A stretch of DNA of 64,000 bases from positions 558,001 through 622,000 of the forward strand of contig NZ_CP031843.2 of assembly GCF_003606325.2 (NCBI RefSeq), written 5' to 3'. A model generated the notes under the pieces. That model was not told the origin of the DNA. It made no database searches and saw nothing but the letters and a program-made list of their open reading frames with translations. This DNA comes from Bartonella kosoyi (GTDB lineage Bacteria > Pseudomonadota > Alphaproteobacteria > Rhizobiales > Rhizobiaceae). A program made the translations under genes and the position numbers. Positions 10,779-20,425 of the stretch are shown one piece after another (position 1 is the first letter of the stretch; every line of letters starts with the position of its first letter).

Positions 10779-11305
10779 TATTTTCTCCTTTTAAATTGTC
10801 TGGCAGTTGCCAGTATAGTAAAAACGGTCATGCCAGATAGTGGTTCCAAGCATTTTCTAAAAAGTTAATTTTTTGTTGAGAAGAAAATGAGCTCGTCTCA
10901 TTTTGTGAGAAGATTTTTCTATTTTTTTCAGTGGGATAATATTTTCAAGATAGAAGATATTTGATTTTTCCTATTGTGTATATAAATCGAAAAAATTTCA
11001 TTTTACGCAAATAATAAAGAGTTTGTTTCTTTCGTAATGCATGGCGGAAAGCAGTTCTTTATGGATGGCTGCGTATCTTTTCGCGTAAGAGGATTTTATG
11101 TATTTTAGAAGGATAAAAAGCAAATGGTCAGAAAATGAAAAGAAAAATCTAGATACACTCAATTGGATTTTATAAAGAAGTATGCTCAGCTCATTTTAAA
11201 AGTGAATGTAAATTTTTGATAGCTTCAAACAGGTTTCATTGGCAATAAGAAGATAATATTATTTTTTTACGGTTTAGAATTTTATTATTTTAATGGGAGA
11301 AGTGA
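10779..11305 (+). other. Intergenic, at most a tiny ORF
   Basis: About 530 bp without a recognisable gene. It must contain the promoter of the small ORF (minus) and that of the methyltransferase (plus). A 25-codon frame at 11098-11175 (ATG with AGAGGA four bases upstream; product begins MYFRRIKSKWSENEK) could be a short peptide but has no other support. No repeats or strong hairpins were seen. Confidence 0.4.
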
Positions 11306-12592
11306 ATGCGATTAGGTGGGCGTTTGCAAGCAGCAATAGATGTTCTCAAAGAGATAGAAATGAGGCATCGTCCCGTAGGTGAAGCTTTAAAGGATTGGGG
11401 GCTTTCTCATCGTTTTGCTGGAGCAGGTGATCGTGCAGCTATTGGTACAATCGTTTATGATGTTTTAAGACGACGATATTCTTTACAATGGCGAATGGAG
11501 AGTGATGATATTCGGGATATTGTTTTTGCTACCTTATTAGATACGGGAAAAATGACGCTGGCGCAAATTGACAATGCGTTAGAAGGAGATCGGTTTGCAC
11601 CGCAGTTATTAGAGGATAAACAGCGAAAATCGTGGCAAAAGCGGCAATTAGTGGATGCACCAGACTATATTCGTGGTGATATTCCTCAATGGTGTCAAGC
11701 ACATCTTTGTCCTTTATTTGGTGATAACTGGATCGTGGAAGCTGCTGCGTTAGCAACGCGTCCTTCTTTAGATCTACGGGTCAATAGCCTAAAGGCAACA
11801 CCAGAAAAGGTGTTGAAAGAGTTAGCAAAAACCAAAATTCAATCGTTTTCATGGTTTCGGCAAGCTTTAAGAGTTGCTCCGATTGAAAAATTTAACCGTC
11901 ATCCCAATGTTCAAGTTGAACCCGCGTTTCAAAAAGGGTACTTTGAAATACAGGATTTAGGATCTCAAATTGTTGCTCATCTTGTCGAAGCGCAAGAAAG
12001 TATGCAAGTATTGGATTATTGCGCAGGTGCTGGTGGCAAAACATTAGCTTTAGCTTCCGATATGAACAATCGTGGGCAAATTTATGCTTATGATTCCGAT
12101 AAAGCACGCTTAGCGCCTATTTTTGATCGTCTTCGACGCGCTGGTGTTCGTAATGTACAAACGCGAGTACAAAAAGAAGAATTGAAGTCATTAAGAGGTC
12201 AGATGGATAGAGTTCTGTTAGATGCACCCTGTAGCGGGACAGGAACATGGCGTCGTCGTCCAGATGCGAAATGGCGTTTAACATTAGAGCAGGTAAAACA
12301 ACGCCAAACAGAACAGAGGGCTATTTTGAATGAAGCGATAGCTTATCTTAAGCCAAATGGGCGCTTAGTCTATATTACCTGTTCTCTTTTTGCAGATGAA
12401 AATGAGGAACAAATTTCCTATTTCCTGGGACAATATTCTCATTTTTATCCAATAGATATGCAGGCACTTTGGCAGACACATTTTAGTTTTTCTCCTGTGC
12501 AACCAGTCTTTTCAAATTATGGACTGACTTTATCGCCCGCAACAACACAAACAGATGGTTTCTTTTTATCTGTGTTGCAAAAAAAACATTGA
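11306..12592 (+). CDS. rsmB: RsmB/NOP-family RNA cytosine-5 methyltransferase
   Basis: This 428-residue SAM-dependent methyltransferase is predicted to make m5C in RNA, most likely 16S rRNA. The N-terminal ~140 residues are an all-helical region in the position of the NusB-like RNA-binding domain. The Rossmann domain has the SAM site VLDYCAGAGGKTLALAS. Motif IV is DAPCSGTGTWRRRPD and motif VI is ITCSLFADENEEQ; these carry the two Cys of the m5C mechanism. The ATG at 11306 has a GGAG site. The length matches RsmB-like proteins of Rhizobiales. The exact target base is an inference from family membership; other NOP2/Sun enzymes share these motifs. Confidence 0.88.
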   Translation: MRLGGRLQAAIDVLKEIEMRHRPVGEALKDWGLSHRFAGAGDRAAIGTIVYDVLRRRYSLQWRMESDDIRDIVFATLLDTGKMTLAQIDNALEGDRFAPQLLEDKQRKSWQKRQLVDAPDYIRGDIPQWCQAHLCPLFGDNWIVEAAALATRPSLDLRVNSLKATPEKVLKELAKTKIQSFSWFRQALRVAPIEKFNRHPNVQVEPAFQKGYFEIQDLGSQIVAHLVEAQESMQVLDYCAGAGGKTLALASDMNNRGQIYAYDSDKARLAPIFDRLRRAGVRNVQTRVQKEELKSLRGQMDRVLLDAPCSGTGTWRRRPDAKWRLTLEQVKQRQTEQRAILNEAIAYLKPNGRLVYITCSLFADENEEQISYFLGQYSHFYPIDMQALWQTHFSFSPVQPVFSNYGLTLSPATTQTDGFFLSVLQKKH

Positions 12593-12724
12593 TCGATATT
12601 TTTGCATTTTTTATCATAAATTTTACGAGAATAATCTTTTTCCTAAGAAAACAGGCTTGTGAAAAGAGAAAGATTGAATCATAACTCTCATACGTTCTCT
12701 TTTACAATTGTTGATTGGTTTTCT

Positions 12725-14281
12725 ATGAGCATATCACATCTAGACACTGTCCTTATTATTGATTTTGGTTCACAAGTAACACAACTTATTGCACGACGGG
12801 TGCGAGCAATGGGGGTATATTGTGAAATTATCCCTTTTCAATTGGCTTTAGAAGCTGTGCGCCGCGTAAAACCTAAAGCTATTATTTTATCAGGAAGCCC
12901 TTATTCTGTTATTGATGAAGGTTCACCACGTGCTCCAATGGAAATTTTTGAGGCCGGTATTCCGATTCTTGGTATTTGTTATGGGGAGCAGGTCATGTGT
13001 GTTCAGCTTGGAGGAAAGGTTGAAGCTGGACATGAGCGTGAATTTGGTCGTGCTTTTTTGGAAATCCAAGAGGAGAGTGCCCTTTTTGATGGCGTGTGGG
13101 AAAAAGCTTCTCATTATCAAGTGTGGATGAGTCACGGTGACCGTGTGGCAGCTTTACCAGAAGGTTTTCATGTCATAGGAACCTCAAAAGGCGCTCCCTA
13201 TGCGGCTATTGCTGATGAGAAAAGACATTTTTATGCGGTACAGTTTCATCCTGAAGTTGTTCATACACCGGATGGTACAAAACTTTTGCAAAATTTTATT
13301 CATAAGATTTCTGCGATTAAAGGCAATTGGTCAATGGCGTCTTATCGTGAGCAGGCCATTGCGACAATACGACAAAAGGTTGGAACAAGTCGTGTGATTT
13401 GTGGTCTTTCAGGGGGAGTGGATTCTTCTGTTGTCGCGGTGCTTCTTCATGAAGCTATAGGAGATCAACTGACATGCATTTTTGTCGATCATGGATTAAT
13501 GCGTAAGAATGAGGCGCATGAAGTTGTTACATTATTCCGCGATCACTATAACATAGAGCTTATTCACGTTGATGCTGCCGATATATTTCTTCATGCTTTA
13601 GAAGGTGTGACAGATCCAGAAAAAAAGCGCAAAACGATAGGTCGCCTTTTTATTGAAGTTTTTGAAGAAGAGACGAAAAAAATAGGAGGTGCAGAGTTTT
13701 TAGCACAAGGAACACTCTATCCAGATGTTATTGAGAGTGTCTCTGCTATTGGTGAATCGGTCACCATTAAAAGCCACCATAATGTAGGTGGGTTACCAGA
13801 ACAGATGAGTATGAAACTTGTAGAACCGTTGCGTGAGCTCTTTAAGGATGAGGTCCGTTTGCTAGGGCGAGAATTAGGATTGCCAGAACAGTTTATTGGT
13901 CGTCATCCTTTTCCAGGACCCGGTCTTGCAATTCGCTGTCCAGGGGTTGTGACCCGTGAAAAATTAGAAATTTTACGTGAGGCAGATGCTATCTATCTTG
14001 AGGAAATTCGTAAAGCCGGTCTTTATGATGAAATTTGGCAAGCCTTTGCTGTCCTTCTTCCTGTTCAAACAGTTGGAGTGATGGGGGATGGTCGCACGTA
14101 TGAATTTGTTTGTGCGCTTCGTGCCGTCACATCTGTCGATGGAATGACTGCTGATTTTTATCCCTATGATATGGCATTTTTAAGTAAAACAGCATCACGC
14201 ATTATTAACGAAGTTAGAGGGATTAATCGTGTTGTTTATGATGTAACTTCAAAGCCTCCTGGTACCATTGAATGGGAATAA
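12725..14281 (+). CDS. guaA: GMP synthase, glutamine-hydrolysing (GuaA)
   Basis: GuaA amidates XMP to GMP using glutamine and ATP. The N-terminal class I glutamine amidotransferase (about 1-200) has the Cys nucleophile in ILGICYGEQ and the His/Glu pair in [11 protein letters not shown]. The ATP pyrophosphatase domain has the P-loop [10 protein letters not shown] (about residue 227). The C-terminal dimerisation domain carries [13 protein letters not shown] and ends [12 protein letters not shown]. The length of 518 residues is normal. The frame is open from a GTG at 12659, but the ATG at 12725 gives the family N-terminus ([18 protein letters not shown]). It follows the rsmB-like gene after about 130 bp. 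Confidence 0.97.
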   Translation: MSISHLDTVLIIDFGSQVTQLIARRVRAMGVYCEIIPFQLALEAVRRVKPKAIILSGSPYSVIDEGSPRAPMEIFEAGIPILGICYGEQVMCVQLGGKVEAGHEREFGRAFLEIQEESALFDGVWEKASHYQVWMSHGDRVAALPEGFHVIGTSKGAPYAAIADEKRHFYAVQFHPEVVHTPDGTKLLQNFIHKISAIKGNWSMASYREQAIATIRQKVGTSRVICGLSGGVDSSVVAVLLHEAIGDQLTCIFVDHGLMRKNEAHEVVTLFRDHYNIELIHVDAADIFLHALEGVTDPEKKRKTIGRLFIEVFEEETKKIGGAEFLAQGTLYPDVIESVSAIGESVTIKSHHNVGGLPEQMSMKLVEPLRELFKDEVRLLGRELGLPEQFIGRHPFPGPGLAIRCPGVVTREKLEILREADAIYLEEIRKAGLYDEIWQAFAVLLPVQTVGVMGDGRTYEFVCALRAVTSVDGMTADFYPYDMAFLSKTASRIINEVRGINRVVYDVTSKPPGTIEWE

Positions 14282-14417
14282 TTGAAATGAAGGATAAGCT
14301 TTTTAAGAATAAAATATGATTGAGGATTTTATATTGCGAAAAATGTAGAAAAAATCTTAAAAAAATAATTGTGCACGTTTATAGAATATAAGCCCTTTAT
14401 CTGGAAATCTATACGTT

Positions 14418-14466
14418 AATATCATTTAGAGCCAATATCATTTAAAATTGACCAATGTCATTTAAG
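14418..14466 (+). repeat. Three imperfect direct repeats upstream of ugpQ
   Basis: Three copies of a 14-mer resembling AATATCATTTAAA occur at about 14418, 14433 and 14453, just before the phosphodiesterase gene. Spacing is 15-20 nt, so they are not an 11-bp Pho-box array. They could be operator half-sites or a slipped duplication. Confidence 0.4.
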
Positions 14467-14488
14467 ATTAAGAAGTGTGAAATTTTGC

Positions 14489-15211
14489 ATGTCTGAGAAA
14501 AAAATTGTTGCACACCGTGGTGGAGCGCATCTTTATCCTGAAAATACCTTTTCGGCATTTAGTAACGCCATAGCGTTAGGTGTTGATGAAGTTGAATGCG
14601 ACGTTCATTTATTGAAAAGCGGTGAAGTGGTTGTTTTTCATGATTTCCGTCTAGATCAATTGGTTGGCAAAAAAGGATATATTCACGATATTGATAATGA
14701 AACACGCAAACAACTCTGTGTGAAAGGAAGCCAAGAAGCACCTCCTTTGCTAGAAGAGGTGCTTGATCTTTTAGCACCAACCAATGTTGGTTTGCATCTT
14801 GAAATCAAAACATGTGGTGAAGTGGAGCGTGAAACAATCTTATCCCAAAAAGCGCTTGCACTCATAAAAAGTCGAAATTTATCAGAACGGGTTTCTGCCA
14901 TTAGTTTTGATCCTTTGATCCTTCGCCCTTTTATTGAAGCAGGCATACCATCTGGTCCATGTGTTGATAATTTTGAAGGTGATATGTATCGTCATTTTTC
15001 TGAATGGAAACAATTGGGTTATTCTGATTTAAGTTTAGATGGTTCTATTGCTTCACAGAACTTTATTGAAGCAGCTCTTGAAGCTGGTTTTACTGTAGGG
15101 GTATGGACAATCAACGGAAAAGCTCGGTTATCGCATTGGCTTAATATGCCTGTACATTATATCACGACAGATCAACCTGATCTTGCATTGCAATTACGTG
15201 CACAAAGGTAA
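14489..15211 (+). CDS. ugpQ: Glycerophosphodiester phosphodiesterase, cytoplasmic UgpQ type
   Basis: The predicted reaction is hydrolysis of glycerophosphodiesters to sn-glycerol-3-phosphate and an alcohol. The 240-residue TIM-barrel protein has the GDPD signature AHRGGAHLYPENT (HR and E metal/catalytic residues), then DEVECDVHLLKSGEVVVFHD with the second catalytic His, and LHLEIKT. There is no signal peptide, so it acts in the cytoplasm, as UgpQ does on diesters imported by Ugp. It lies on the same strand upstream of ugpBAEC but is separated by nearly 1 kb, so it probably has its own promoter. ATG at 14489 is preferred; GTG at 14477 is possible. Confidence 0.88.
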   Translation: MSEKKIVAHRGGAHLYPENTFSAFSNAIALGVDEVECDVHLLKSGEVVVFHDFRLDQLVGKKGYIHDIDNETRKQLCVKGSQEAPPLLEEVLDLLAPTNVGLHLEIKTCGEVERETILSQKALALIKSRNLSERVSAISFDPLILRPFIEAGIPSGPCVDNFEGDMYRHFSEWKQLGYSDLSLDGSIASQNFIEAALEAGFTVGVWTINGKARLSHWLNMPVHYITTDQPDLALQLRAQR

Positions 15212-16109
15212 AAAATATACTTCTACAAAATTCCTGTACTTTCATAAAGCCAGCGGAATGAAAAAAAGCAGGCAGTATAATAATAACACGTTGATTTTTA
15301 ATGATAATGAAATACTTTTTATATTGAGTGGGAGCTTTTAATATCAGGAGATTTTCTTACTTCAAATTTTTTTACAATGAATCAGCTAAAATCATTTGCT
15401 TGCATATTACGAATGGGGGTGGTGGAGTGATAAAAAGCTATTGAGAAAAAATAAAATGTTCATTTAAAATTTCTTAAAAGAAAGGCTTATTGAAGGATGA
15501 GGGGCATCATATGATGGCGTCGTTTTGCACTTTTATAAAGTATAAAATGATGTCATAAAAAATTTTTATATACTTTAGCGGAGAGTCTTTATGGCTCATT
15601 TTTAGGCGCTATCATGAAATGGAAGGTGATGTATTAAAAGATTTTTTTTAACACAATGGAAATTAATCGTACAATATCATTTTATTTTGAATGAGGGGAG
15701 TGTGATTCCATTACAGGAAAGGAAACACTTAAACGTTTCAAAATGATTTTCTTCATTTTAAGAAAAATTCTACTTGTCTTTTCGTTAAATTCAGTCGTAA
15801 CATCGTGTTAAGGTTATGAGCCAAAAATTATAAGACAAATAACAAAAGAATAAACAATTCTTTTTTGAAAAAAGGAAATTCAGATATTATAGATATTACA
15901 AAAGTCATTAAATGACATTAACGATCTATATCTTTTTACCTATTCCCTTACTTATTTAAATCATCCTTATTTAAGTCATCTCACTTTTTCAGCCCATTAC
16001 AAACGTGTATTTCGTTAAACTATAGGAAAGCTTATAAAAGAAAACGAATAAACCTAAACAAATTCATTTGACCTTTTGGTGGTTCCTGTTTAAATGAGGA
16101 AATGTATTT
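15212..16109 (+). other. Long intergenic region upstream of ugpB
   Basis: About 900 bp with stops in all frames and no recognisable gene. It is AT-rich and contains a short tandem near-repeat (CTTATTTAAATCATC then CTTATTTAAGTCATC) around 15950-15980. At 15590-15650 a tiny frame begins with a good GGAGAG site but stops after four codons; deleting one T would extend it to about 19 codons. It may be remnant coding DNA, but nothing identifies its origin. Confidence 0.45.
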
Positions 16110-16153
16110 CTGAAATAAAACTGTCATAGCATGTTCATGTGTAATACTATAAT
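16110..16153 (+). promoter_or_regulatory. Candidate tandem Pho box and -10 of the ugp operon
   Basis: Three 7-mers are spaced exactly 11 bp apart: CTGAAAT (16110), CTGTCAT (16121) and TGTTCAT (16132). The middle one equals the PhoB half-site consensus; the others match 5 and 4 of 7 positions, and the last keeps TCAT. A perfect TATAAT lies at 16148-16153, about 10 bp beyond the array, the spacing expected for PhoB-activated promoters in which the Pho box replaces the -35. ugpB starts 46 bp further on. Regulation by phosphate starvation is inferred; no phoB gene is in the window. Confidence 0.65.
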
Positions 16154-16199
16154 AAATTCAGGGGTAGTTTGTATTCCATCACTTCAGAAAGGGTGAACC

Positions 16200-17534
16200 A
16201 TGAGTCGTTTTTATCTTTTCATAGCGGCTACGGTTGCTATTATAATATCTTTAGCAGGAATAACAGCGAGTTTTGCGCAGACCAAAATCAGCTTTTGGCA
16301 TTCTATGAGTGGTGAGTTAGGCAAGCAAACAGAAAGTCTCATTAACGACTTTAATGCGAGTCAATCTGAGTACAAAGTTGTGCCTTCATTTCGCGGTGAG
16401 TATGAAGAAGGTTTGGTCGCACTGATTGCAGCATTTCGTGGAAAAAAACAGCCAGTGCTCGCTCAAATTTATGACGTTGGTACTGGAACGATGATGGCAG
16501 CAAAAGGCGCTATCTATCCATTTTATCAACTTATGGTTGATACAAAACAAGAATTCGATCCTACCGATTATTTTCCTGCTATTAGCGGCTATTACTCTGA
16601 TGAACAGGGGCATATAATCTCTATGCCCTTCAATATTTCAACACCAATCCTTTATTACAATAAAGATATCTTTAAAAAAGCCGGACTTGATCCAGAACAG
16701 CCTCCTAAAACATGGCAAGATATAGAAGATTTTTCTAAAAAAATCCTTGAGGCTAAAGCAGCGACGTGCGGTTTTACCATGGCTTATGCAGCACAATGGA
16801 TTGGTATAGAAAATTTTTCAGCGTTGCATAATGTTCCTTTTGGAACGAAAGAAAATGGCTTTAAAGGACTTGATTCAGAGCTTACATTTAATGGACCTTT
16901 ACAAGTACGTATGTGGACAGACCTGAAAAGGTGGTCTGATCAAGGTATTTTCCGCTATGGTGGTCCTGCAGGCGCATTAGATTCAACAACAATGTTTATG
17001 GCACAAAACTGTGCAATTTTTATGCAATCTTCAGGATCACATGCTGGAATTGTTTCTGAAGCTCAGTTTAATGTGGGTGTTGGTATGTTACCGTATTATA
17101 AGGATGCGGAAGGCGCACCACAAAATTCAGTTATTGGGGGAGCTTCTATTTGGGCGTTTAAGGGGCATACCCCAAAGGAATATGCTGGAGCAGCAGCTTT
17201 TCTTAAGTTTCTTTCAAAAACGGAAAATCAAGCAAAATGGCATCAAGGAACAGGTTATCTTCCAACCACAAAAGCGACTTATGAATTGAGCAAAAAACAA
17301 CATTTCTATGAAAAAACGCCAGGGGCTGATATTGCTATCAAACAGATCAACCTTAATCCACCGACAGTTAACTCGAAGGGGATAAGATTTGGTAATTTAC
17401 CACAAATCCGTACCATTCTTGATCAGGAGTTGGAAGCTGTTCTTAGTGGTTCAAAAACACCGAAAGATGGTTTAGATGAGACCGTTGAACGTGGAAATAA
17501 ACTCTTGCGTGAATTTGAAAAATCTAATCATTAA
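16200..17534 (+). CDS. ugpB: sn-Glycerol-3-phosphate ABC transporter, substrate-binding protein (UgpB)
   Basis: This 444-residue periplasmic protein captures sn-glycerol-3-phosphate or glycerophosphodiesters. A Sec signal peptide ends near ITASFAQ (about residue 26). The mature protein begins TKISFWHSMSGELGKQ, typical of UgpB. The family 1 binding-protein fold continues with YDVGTGTMMAAKGAIYP, SMPFNISTPILYYNKD and FMQSSGSHAG, motifs seen in UgpB. The ATG has an AGAAAGGGTG ribosome site. It is first in ugpB-A-E-C, followed by a hairpin before ugpA, consistent with higher expression of the binding protein. Confidence 0.93.
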   Translation: MSRFYLFIAATVAIIISLAGITASFAQTKISFWHSMSGELGKQTESLINDFNASQSEYKVVPSFRGEYEEGLVALIAAFRGKKQPVLAQIYDVGTGTMMAAKGAIYPFYQLMVDTKQEFDPTDYFPAISGYYSDEQGHIISMPFNISTPILYYNKDIFKKAGLDPEQPPKTWQDIEDFSKKILEAKAATCGFTMAYAAQWIGIENFSALHNVPFGTKENGFKGLDSELTFNGPLQVRMWTDLKRWSDQGIFRYGGPAGALDSTTMFMAQNCAIFMQSSGSHAGIVSEAQFNVGVGMLPYYKDAEGAPQNSVIGGASIWAFKGHTPKEYAGAAAFLKFLSKTENQAKWHQGTGYLPTTKATYELSKKQHFYEKTPGADIAIKQINLNPPTVNSKGIRFGNLPQIRTILDQELEAVLSGSKTPKDGLDETVERGNKLLREFEKSNH

Positions 17535-17559
17535 TTTCGTTTTTTTGTTAAATATAAAA

Positions 17560-17588
17560 GACTCAACAAAAACAGTTGAGTCCTTTTT
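17560..17588 (+). terminator. Hairpin with T-run between ugpB and ugpA
   Basis: A perfect 8-bp stem GACTCAAC/GTTGAGTC with a 7-nt loop is followed by CTTTTT. It looks like an intrinsic terminator but lies inside the operon. It probably causes partial termination or protects the ugpB message, giving more binding protein than permease. Confidence 0.7.
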
Positions 17589-17629
17589 GTTTATCTTTTT
17601 AAAGTCTCTACATTTAAAGAGCCCTGCGA

Positions 17630-18514
17630 ATGCAAGAAAAACAAGCATATTTTAAAAAGAGTCTGCTTTCTTATGGACTGCTTTTTCCTCAGCTTCTTGT
17701 GACGTTTTTGTTTTTCTTTTGGCCAGCTGCTGAAGCCATAAAATCATCCTTTGAACGTGAAGACCCTTTTGGCTTTACAACAACTTTTATTGGTCTTGAA
17801 AATTATCTCACCGTTCTTTCTGATCCTACTTATCGGCAATCACTTCTTACAACCGTAGTATTTTCCATCTCAGTTACTGTCGTTTCAATGACAATATCAC
17901 TTCTTTTAGCTGTTTGTGTTGATCGTGTGGTCCGTGCAAAAAAGGCTTATACAATACTTTTGCTCTGGCCCTATGCTGTTGCTCCAGTATTGGCGGGTAT
18001 ATTATGGTTGTTTATCTTTCATCCCACTGTAGGGATTATCCCTTTTCTTCTCGAAAAAATAGGGGTTCTATGGAATTATCGTATTAATGGCACTCAAGCG
18101 ATGATACTTATTGTTATTGCAGCTAGTTGGAAACAGATTTCTTACAATTTCCTCTTTTTTCTTACAGGTCTTCAGTCCGTTCCGCATTCTCAAATAGAAG
18201 CAGCAGCCATTGATGGTGCTGGTCCCTTTAAACGATTTTGGACTATTGTTTTTCCACAAATTTCACCCACAACATTTTTTCTTCTTATCGTCAATATCAA
18301 TTATGTTATGTTTGATACTTTTGGTATTATTGATAACACAACTTCTGGAGGCCCAGCGCGTGCAACGAGCACTCTCGTCTATAAAGTATACGACGATGGC
18401 TTTAGAAATCAAATAATCGGTACATCAGCAGCACAATCAACAATATTGATGTTGATGGTTATTGTCTTAACGTTTATCCAGTTTCGCTGGATTGAGCGTC
18501 GTGTACAATATTAG
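17630..18514 (+). CDS. ugpA: Glycerol-3-phosphate ABC transporter permease UgpA
   Basis: This 294-residue inner-membrane protein has six predicted hydrophobic segments. Its EAA loop near the C-terminal third (EAAAIDGAGPFKRFWTIVFP) docks the ATPase. The N-terminus (LLFPQLLVTFLFFFWPA) and FIGLENYLTVL are typical of MalF/UgpA-type permeases. It forms the translocation pore with UgpE. The 3' end is followed within about 10 bp by the ugpE start, so the two are translated from one message. Confidence 0.93.
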   Translation: MQEKQAYFKKSLLSYGLLFPQLLVTFLFFFWPAAEAIKSSFEREDPFGFTTTFIGLENYLTVLSDPTYRQSLLTTVVFSISVTVVSMTISLLLAVCVDRVVRAKKAYTILLLWPYAVAPVLAGILWLFIFHPTVGIIPFLLEKIGVLWNYRINGTQAMILIVIAASWKQISYNFLFFLTGLQSVPHSQIEAAAIDGAGPFKRFWTIVFPQISPTTFFLLIVNINYVMFDTFGIIDNTTSGGPARATSTLVYKVYDDGFRNQIIGTSAAQSTILMLMVIVLTFIQFRWIERRVQY

Positions 18515-18524
18515 GGAACAAATT

Positions 18525-19376
18525 ATGGTTGAAAATCGCCCTCTTTTGAAATTTCTAACGCATATTATTCTCATTGTTGGTATTCTCATTATTTGTTTTC
18601 CAGTTTATGTTGCTATCATTGCATCAACCCATAGTTCAGCAGCATTTAATACGGGAACACTTCCTCTTTTACCTGGGGAATATGCTCTAGAAAACTATAA
18701 AACAATTTTTGGTGATGGTCTTGCACGGCTTGGTCTCCCTAACCTCTGGCCACTCTTACTGAATTCACTTATTATGGCTTTAGGGATTAGCATTGGAAAA
18801 ATTATTATTTCACTTTTGTCTGCTTATGCAATTGTTTATATGCGTTTTCCCTTCCGAAAAACGGCTTTTATTCTTATTTTTGTTACATTGATGCTTCCTG
18901 TTGAAGTTCGTATTCTTCCAACCTATGCGGTTGTTGCAAAATTGGGGATGATTGACACTTATAGTGGAATGATTATCCCCCTGATTGCATCCGCAACCGC
19001 TACATTTTTATTTCGCCAGTTTTTCTTGACTGTTCCTGATGAACTCTTAGAGGCAGCACGTGTTGATGGTGCAGGACCATTTAAATTTTTTAAGGATATT
19101 CTCCTTCCTCTTAGCAAAAGTAATATCGCTGCTTTATTTATCATTATGTTCATTTATGGATGGATACAATATCTCTGGCCTCTTATCATCACAACGGATC
19201 AAAATCATCAAACAATTCTTATTATTTTAAAACAGCTTATTGTCGAATCACTGCAACATGATCCTCAATGGAATATCCTTATGGCAGTATCAGTTGTTGC
19301 CATGGTACCACCTGTTCTTGTTGTTGTCTTCATGCGGCGGCTTTTTATCAAAGGCCTTATTGAAACGGAGAAGTAA
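18525..19376 (+). CDS. ugpE: Glycerol-3-phosphate ABC transporter permease UgpE
   Basis: The second permease subunit has 283 residues and six predicted membrane helices. Its EAA motif is [21 protein letters not shown] frame is open from a GTG at 18492 inside ugpA, but ATG at 18525 has AGGGAAC just upstream and gives the family start [11 protein letters not shown]. It pairs with UgpA and the UgpC ATPase, whose GTG start follows 2 bp after this stop. Confidence 0.93.
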   Translation: MVENRPLLKFLTHIILIVGILIICFPVYVAIIASTHSSAAFNTGTLPLLPGEYALENYKTIFGDGLARLGLPNLWPLLLNSLIMALGISIGKIIISLLSAYAIVYMRFPFRKTAFILIFVTLMLPVEVRILPTYAVVAKLGMIDTYSGMIIPLIASATATFLFRQFFLTVPDELLEAARVDGAGPFKFFKDILLPLSKSNIAALFIIMFIYGWIQYLWPLIITTDQNHQTILIILKQLIVESLQHDPQWNILMAVSVVAMVPPVLVVVFMRRLFIKGLIETEK

Positions 19377-19378
19377 TT

Positions 19379-20425
19379 GTGGCTACAATCCAGTTATCAA
19401 ATATAAAAAAACAGTATGACAACGGCGTTCTGGTTATTGATGACTTAAACTTAACTGTTGCTGATAAAGAACTTCTTGTTCTTGTTGGTCCTTCAGGATG
19501 CGGAAAATCAACCTTGTTGCGTATTATTGCAGGACTTGAGCAAGTCACCTCAGGTGAATTGTGTATTGATAACGAACGGATCAATGATCGTGAACCAGCT
19601 GATCGTGATATTGCGATGGTTTTTCAAAATTATGCTCTTTATCCTCATATGACAGTTCGCGGAAACCTAGAATATGGTCTTAAAAATCGTAAAACTCCGA
19701 AAGAAGAAATAAAAAAACGCATTGCACATGCTGCAAAGCTTTTGGAGATAGAACCATTTCTTGATCGTAAACCACGACAATTATCAGGGGGACAACGCCA
19801 GCGTGTTGCAATGGGGCGTGTTATTGTACGTCAACCCCGTGTTTTTCTCTTTGATGAACCTCTTTCAAATCTTGATGCAAAATTAAGGGCGCAAATGTGT
19901 ATTGAGATAAAAACGCTACAGCGTTCATTAGGAACAACCAGCCTCTATGTTACCCATGATCAACTAGAAGCCATGACATTAGCCGATAGGATAGTCATTT
20001 TGAATAAAGGAGCGATCGAGCAAATTGGAACACCAATGGAAATTTATGATACGCCAGCAACTACATTTGTTGCCGATTTTATTGGTTCTCCTCCTATGAA
20101 TTTTCTTGATCGTTATGTCTTAGAACAACATTTAGGGCATTCATGTGCTTACAGCGAAGAGACGGATCTTTTAGCTTTCAGACCTGAAATAATCTTATTG
20201 GGCGAACACCCCGATAAAGGACCTGTCTTTCACACAAACATTGAGCTTATCAAGCCGATCGGAACAGGTTGCCATGTTTTAACACGTTGGAATGATATCA
20301 TTTTTACGATTGAAATAAAAGAACGCTTGACACACGACTATGGTCAAAAATTAAGTTTCACTGTTGCTCATCAAGATTTTCATACCTTTAACAAAAACAC
20401 TGGAAAGCGCACAAGGAATAAGTAA
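19379..20425 (+). CDS. ugpC: Glycerol-3-phosphate ABC transporter ATP-binding protein UgpC
   Basis: This 348-residue MalK/UgpC-type ATPase powers uptake. Visible motifs are Walker [11 protein letters not shown]-loop [13 protein letters not shown], signature [13 protein letters not shown], Walker [15 protein letters not shown] and switch [10 protein letters not shown]. The C-terminal ~110 residues form a TOBE regulatory domain ([23 protein letters not shown]), as in proteins that sense substrate or regulators. Translation starts at GTG, 2 bp after ugpE, with GGAGAAG as ribosome site. It is last in the operon; no strong terminator is seen after it. Confidence 0.94.
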   Translation: MATIQLSNIKKQYDNGVLVIDDLNLTVADKELLVLVGPSGCGKSTLLRIIAGLEQVTSGELCIDNERINDREPADRDIAMVFQNYALYPHMTVRGNLEYGLKNRKTPKEEIKKRIAHAAKLLEIEPFLDRKPRQLSGGQRQRVAMGRVIVRQPRVFLFDEPLSNLDAKLRAQMCIEIKTLQRSLGTTSLYVTHDQLEAMTLADRIVILNKGAIEQIGTPMEIYDTPATTFVADFIGSPPMNFLDRYVLEQHLGHSCAYSEETDLLAFRPEIILLGEHPDKGPVFHTNIELIKPIGTGCHVLTRWNDIIFTIEIKERLTHDYGQKLSFTVAHQDFHTFNKNTGKRTRNK

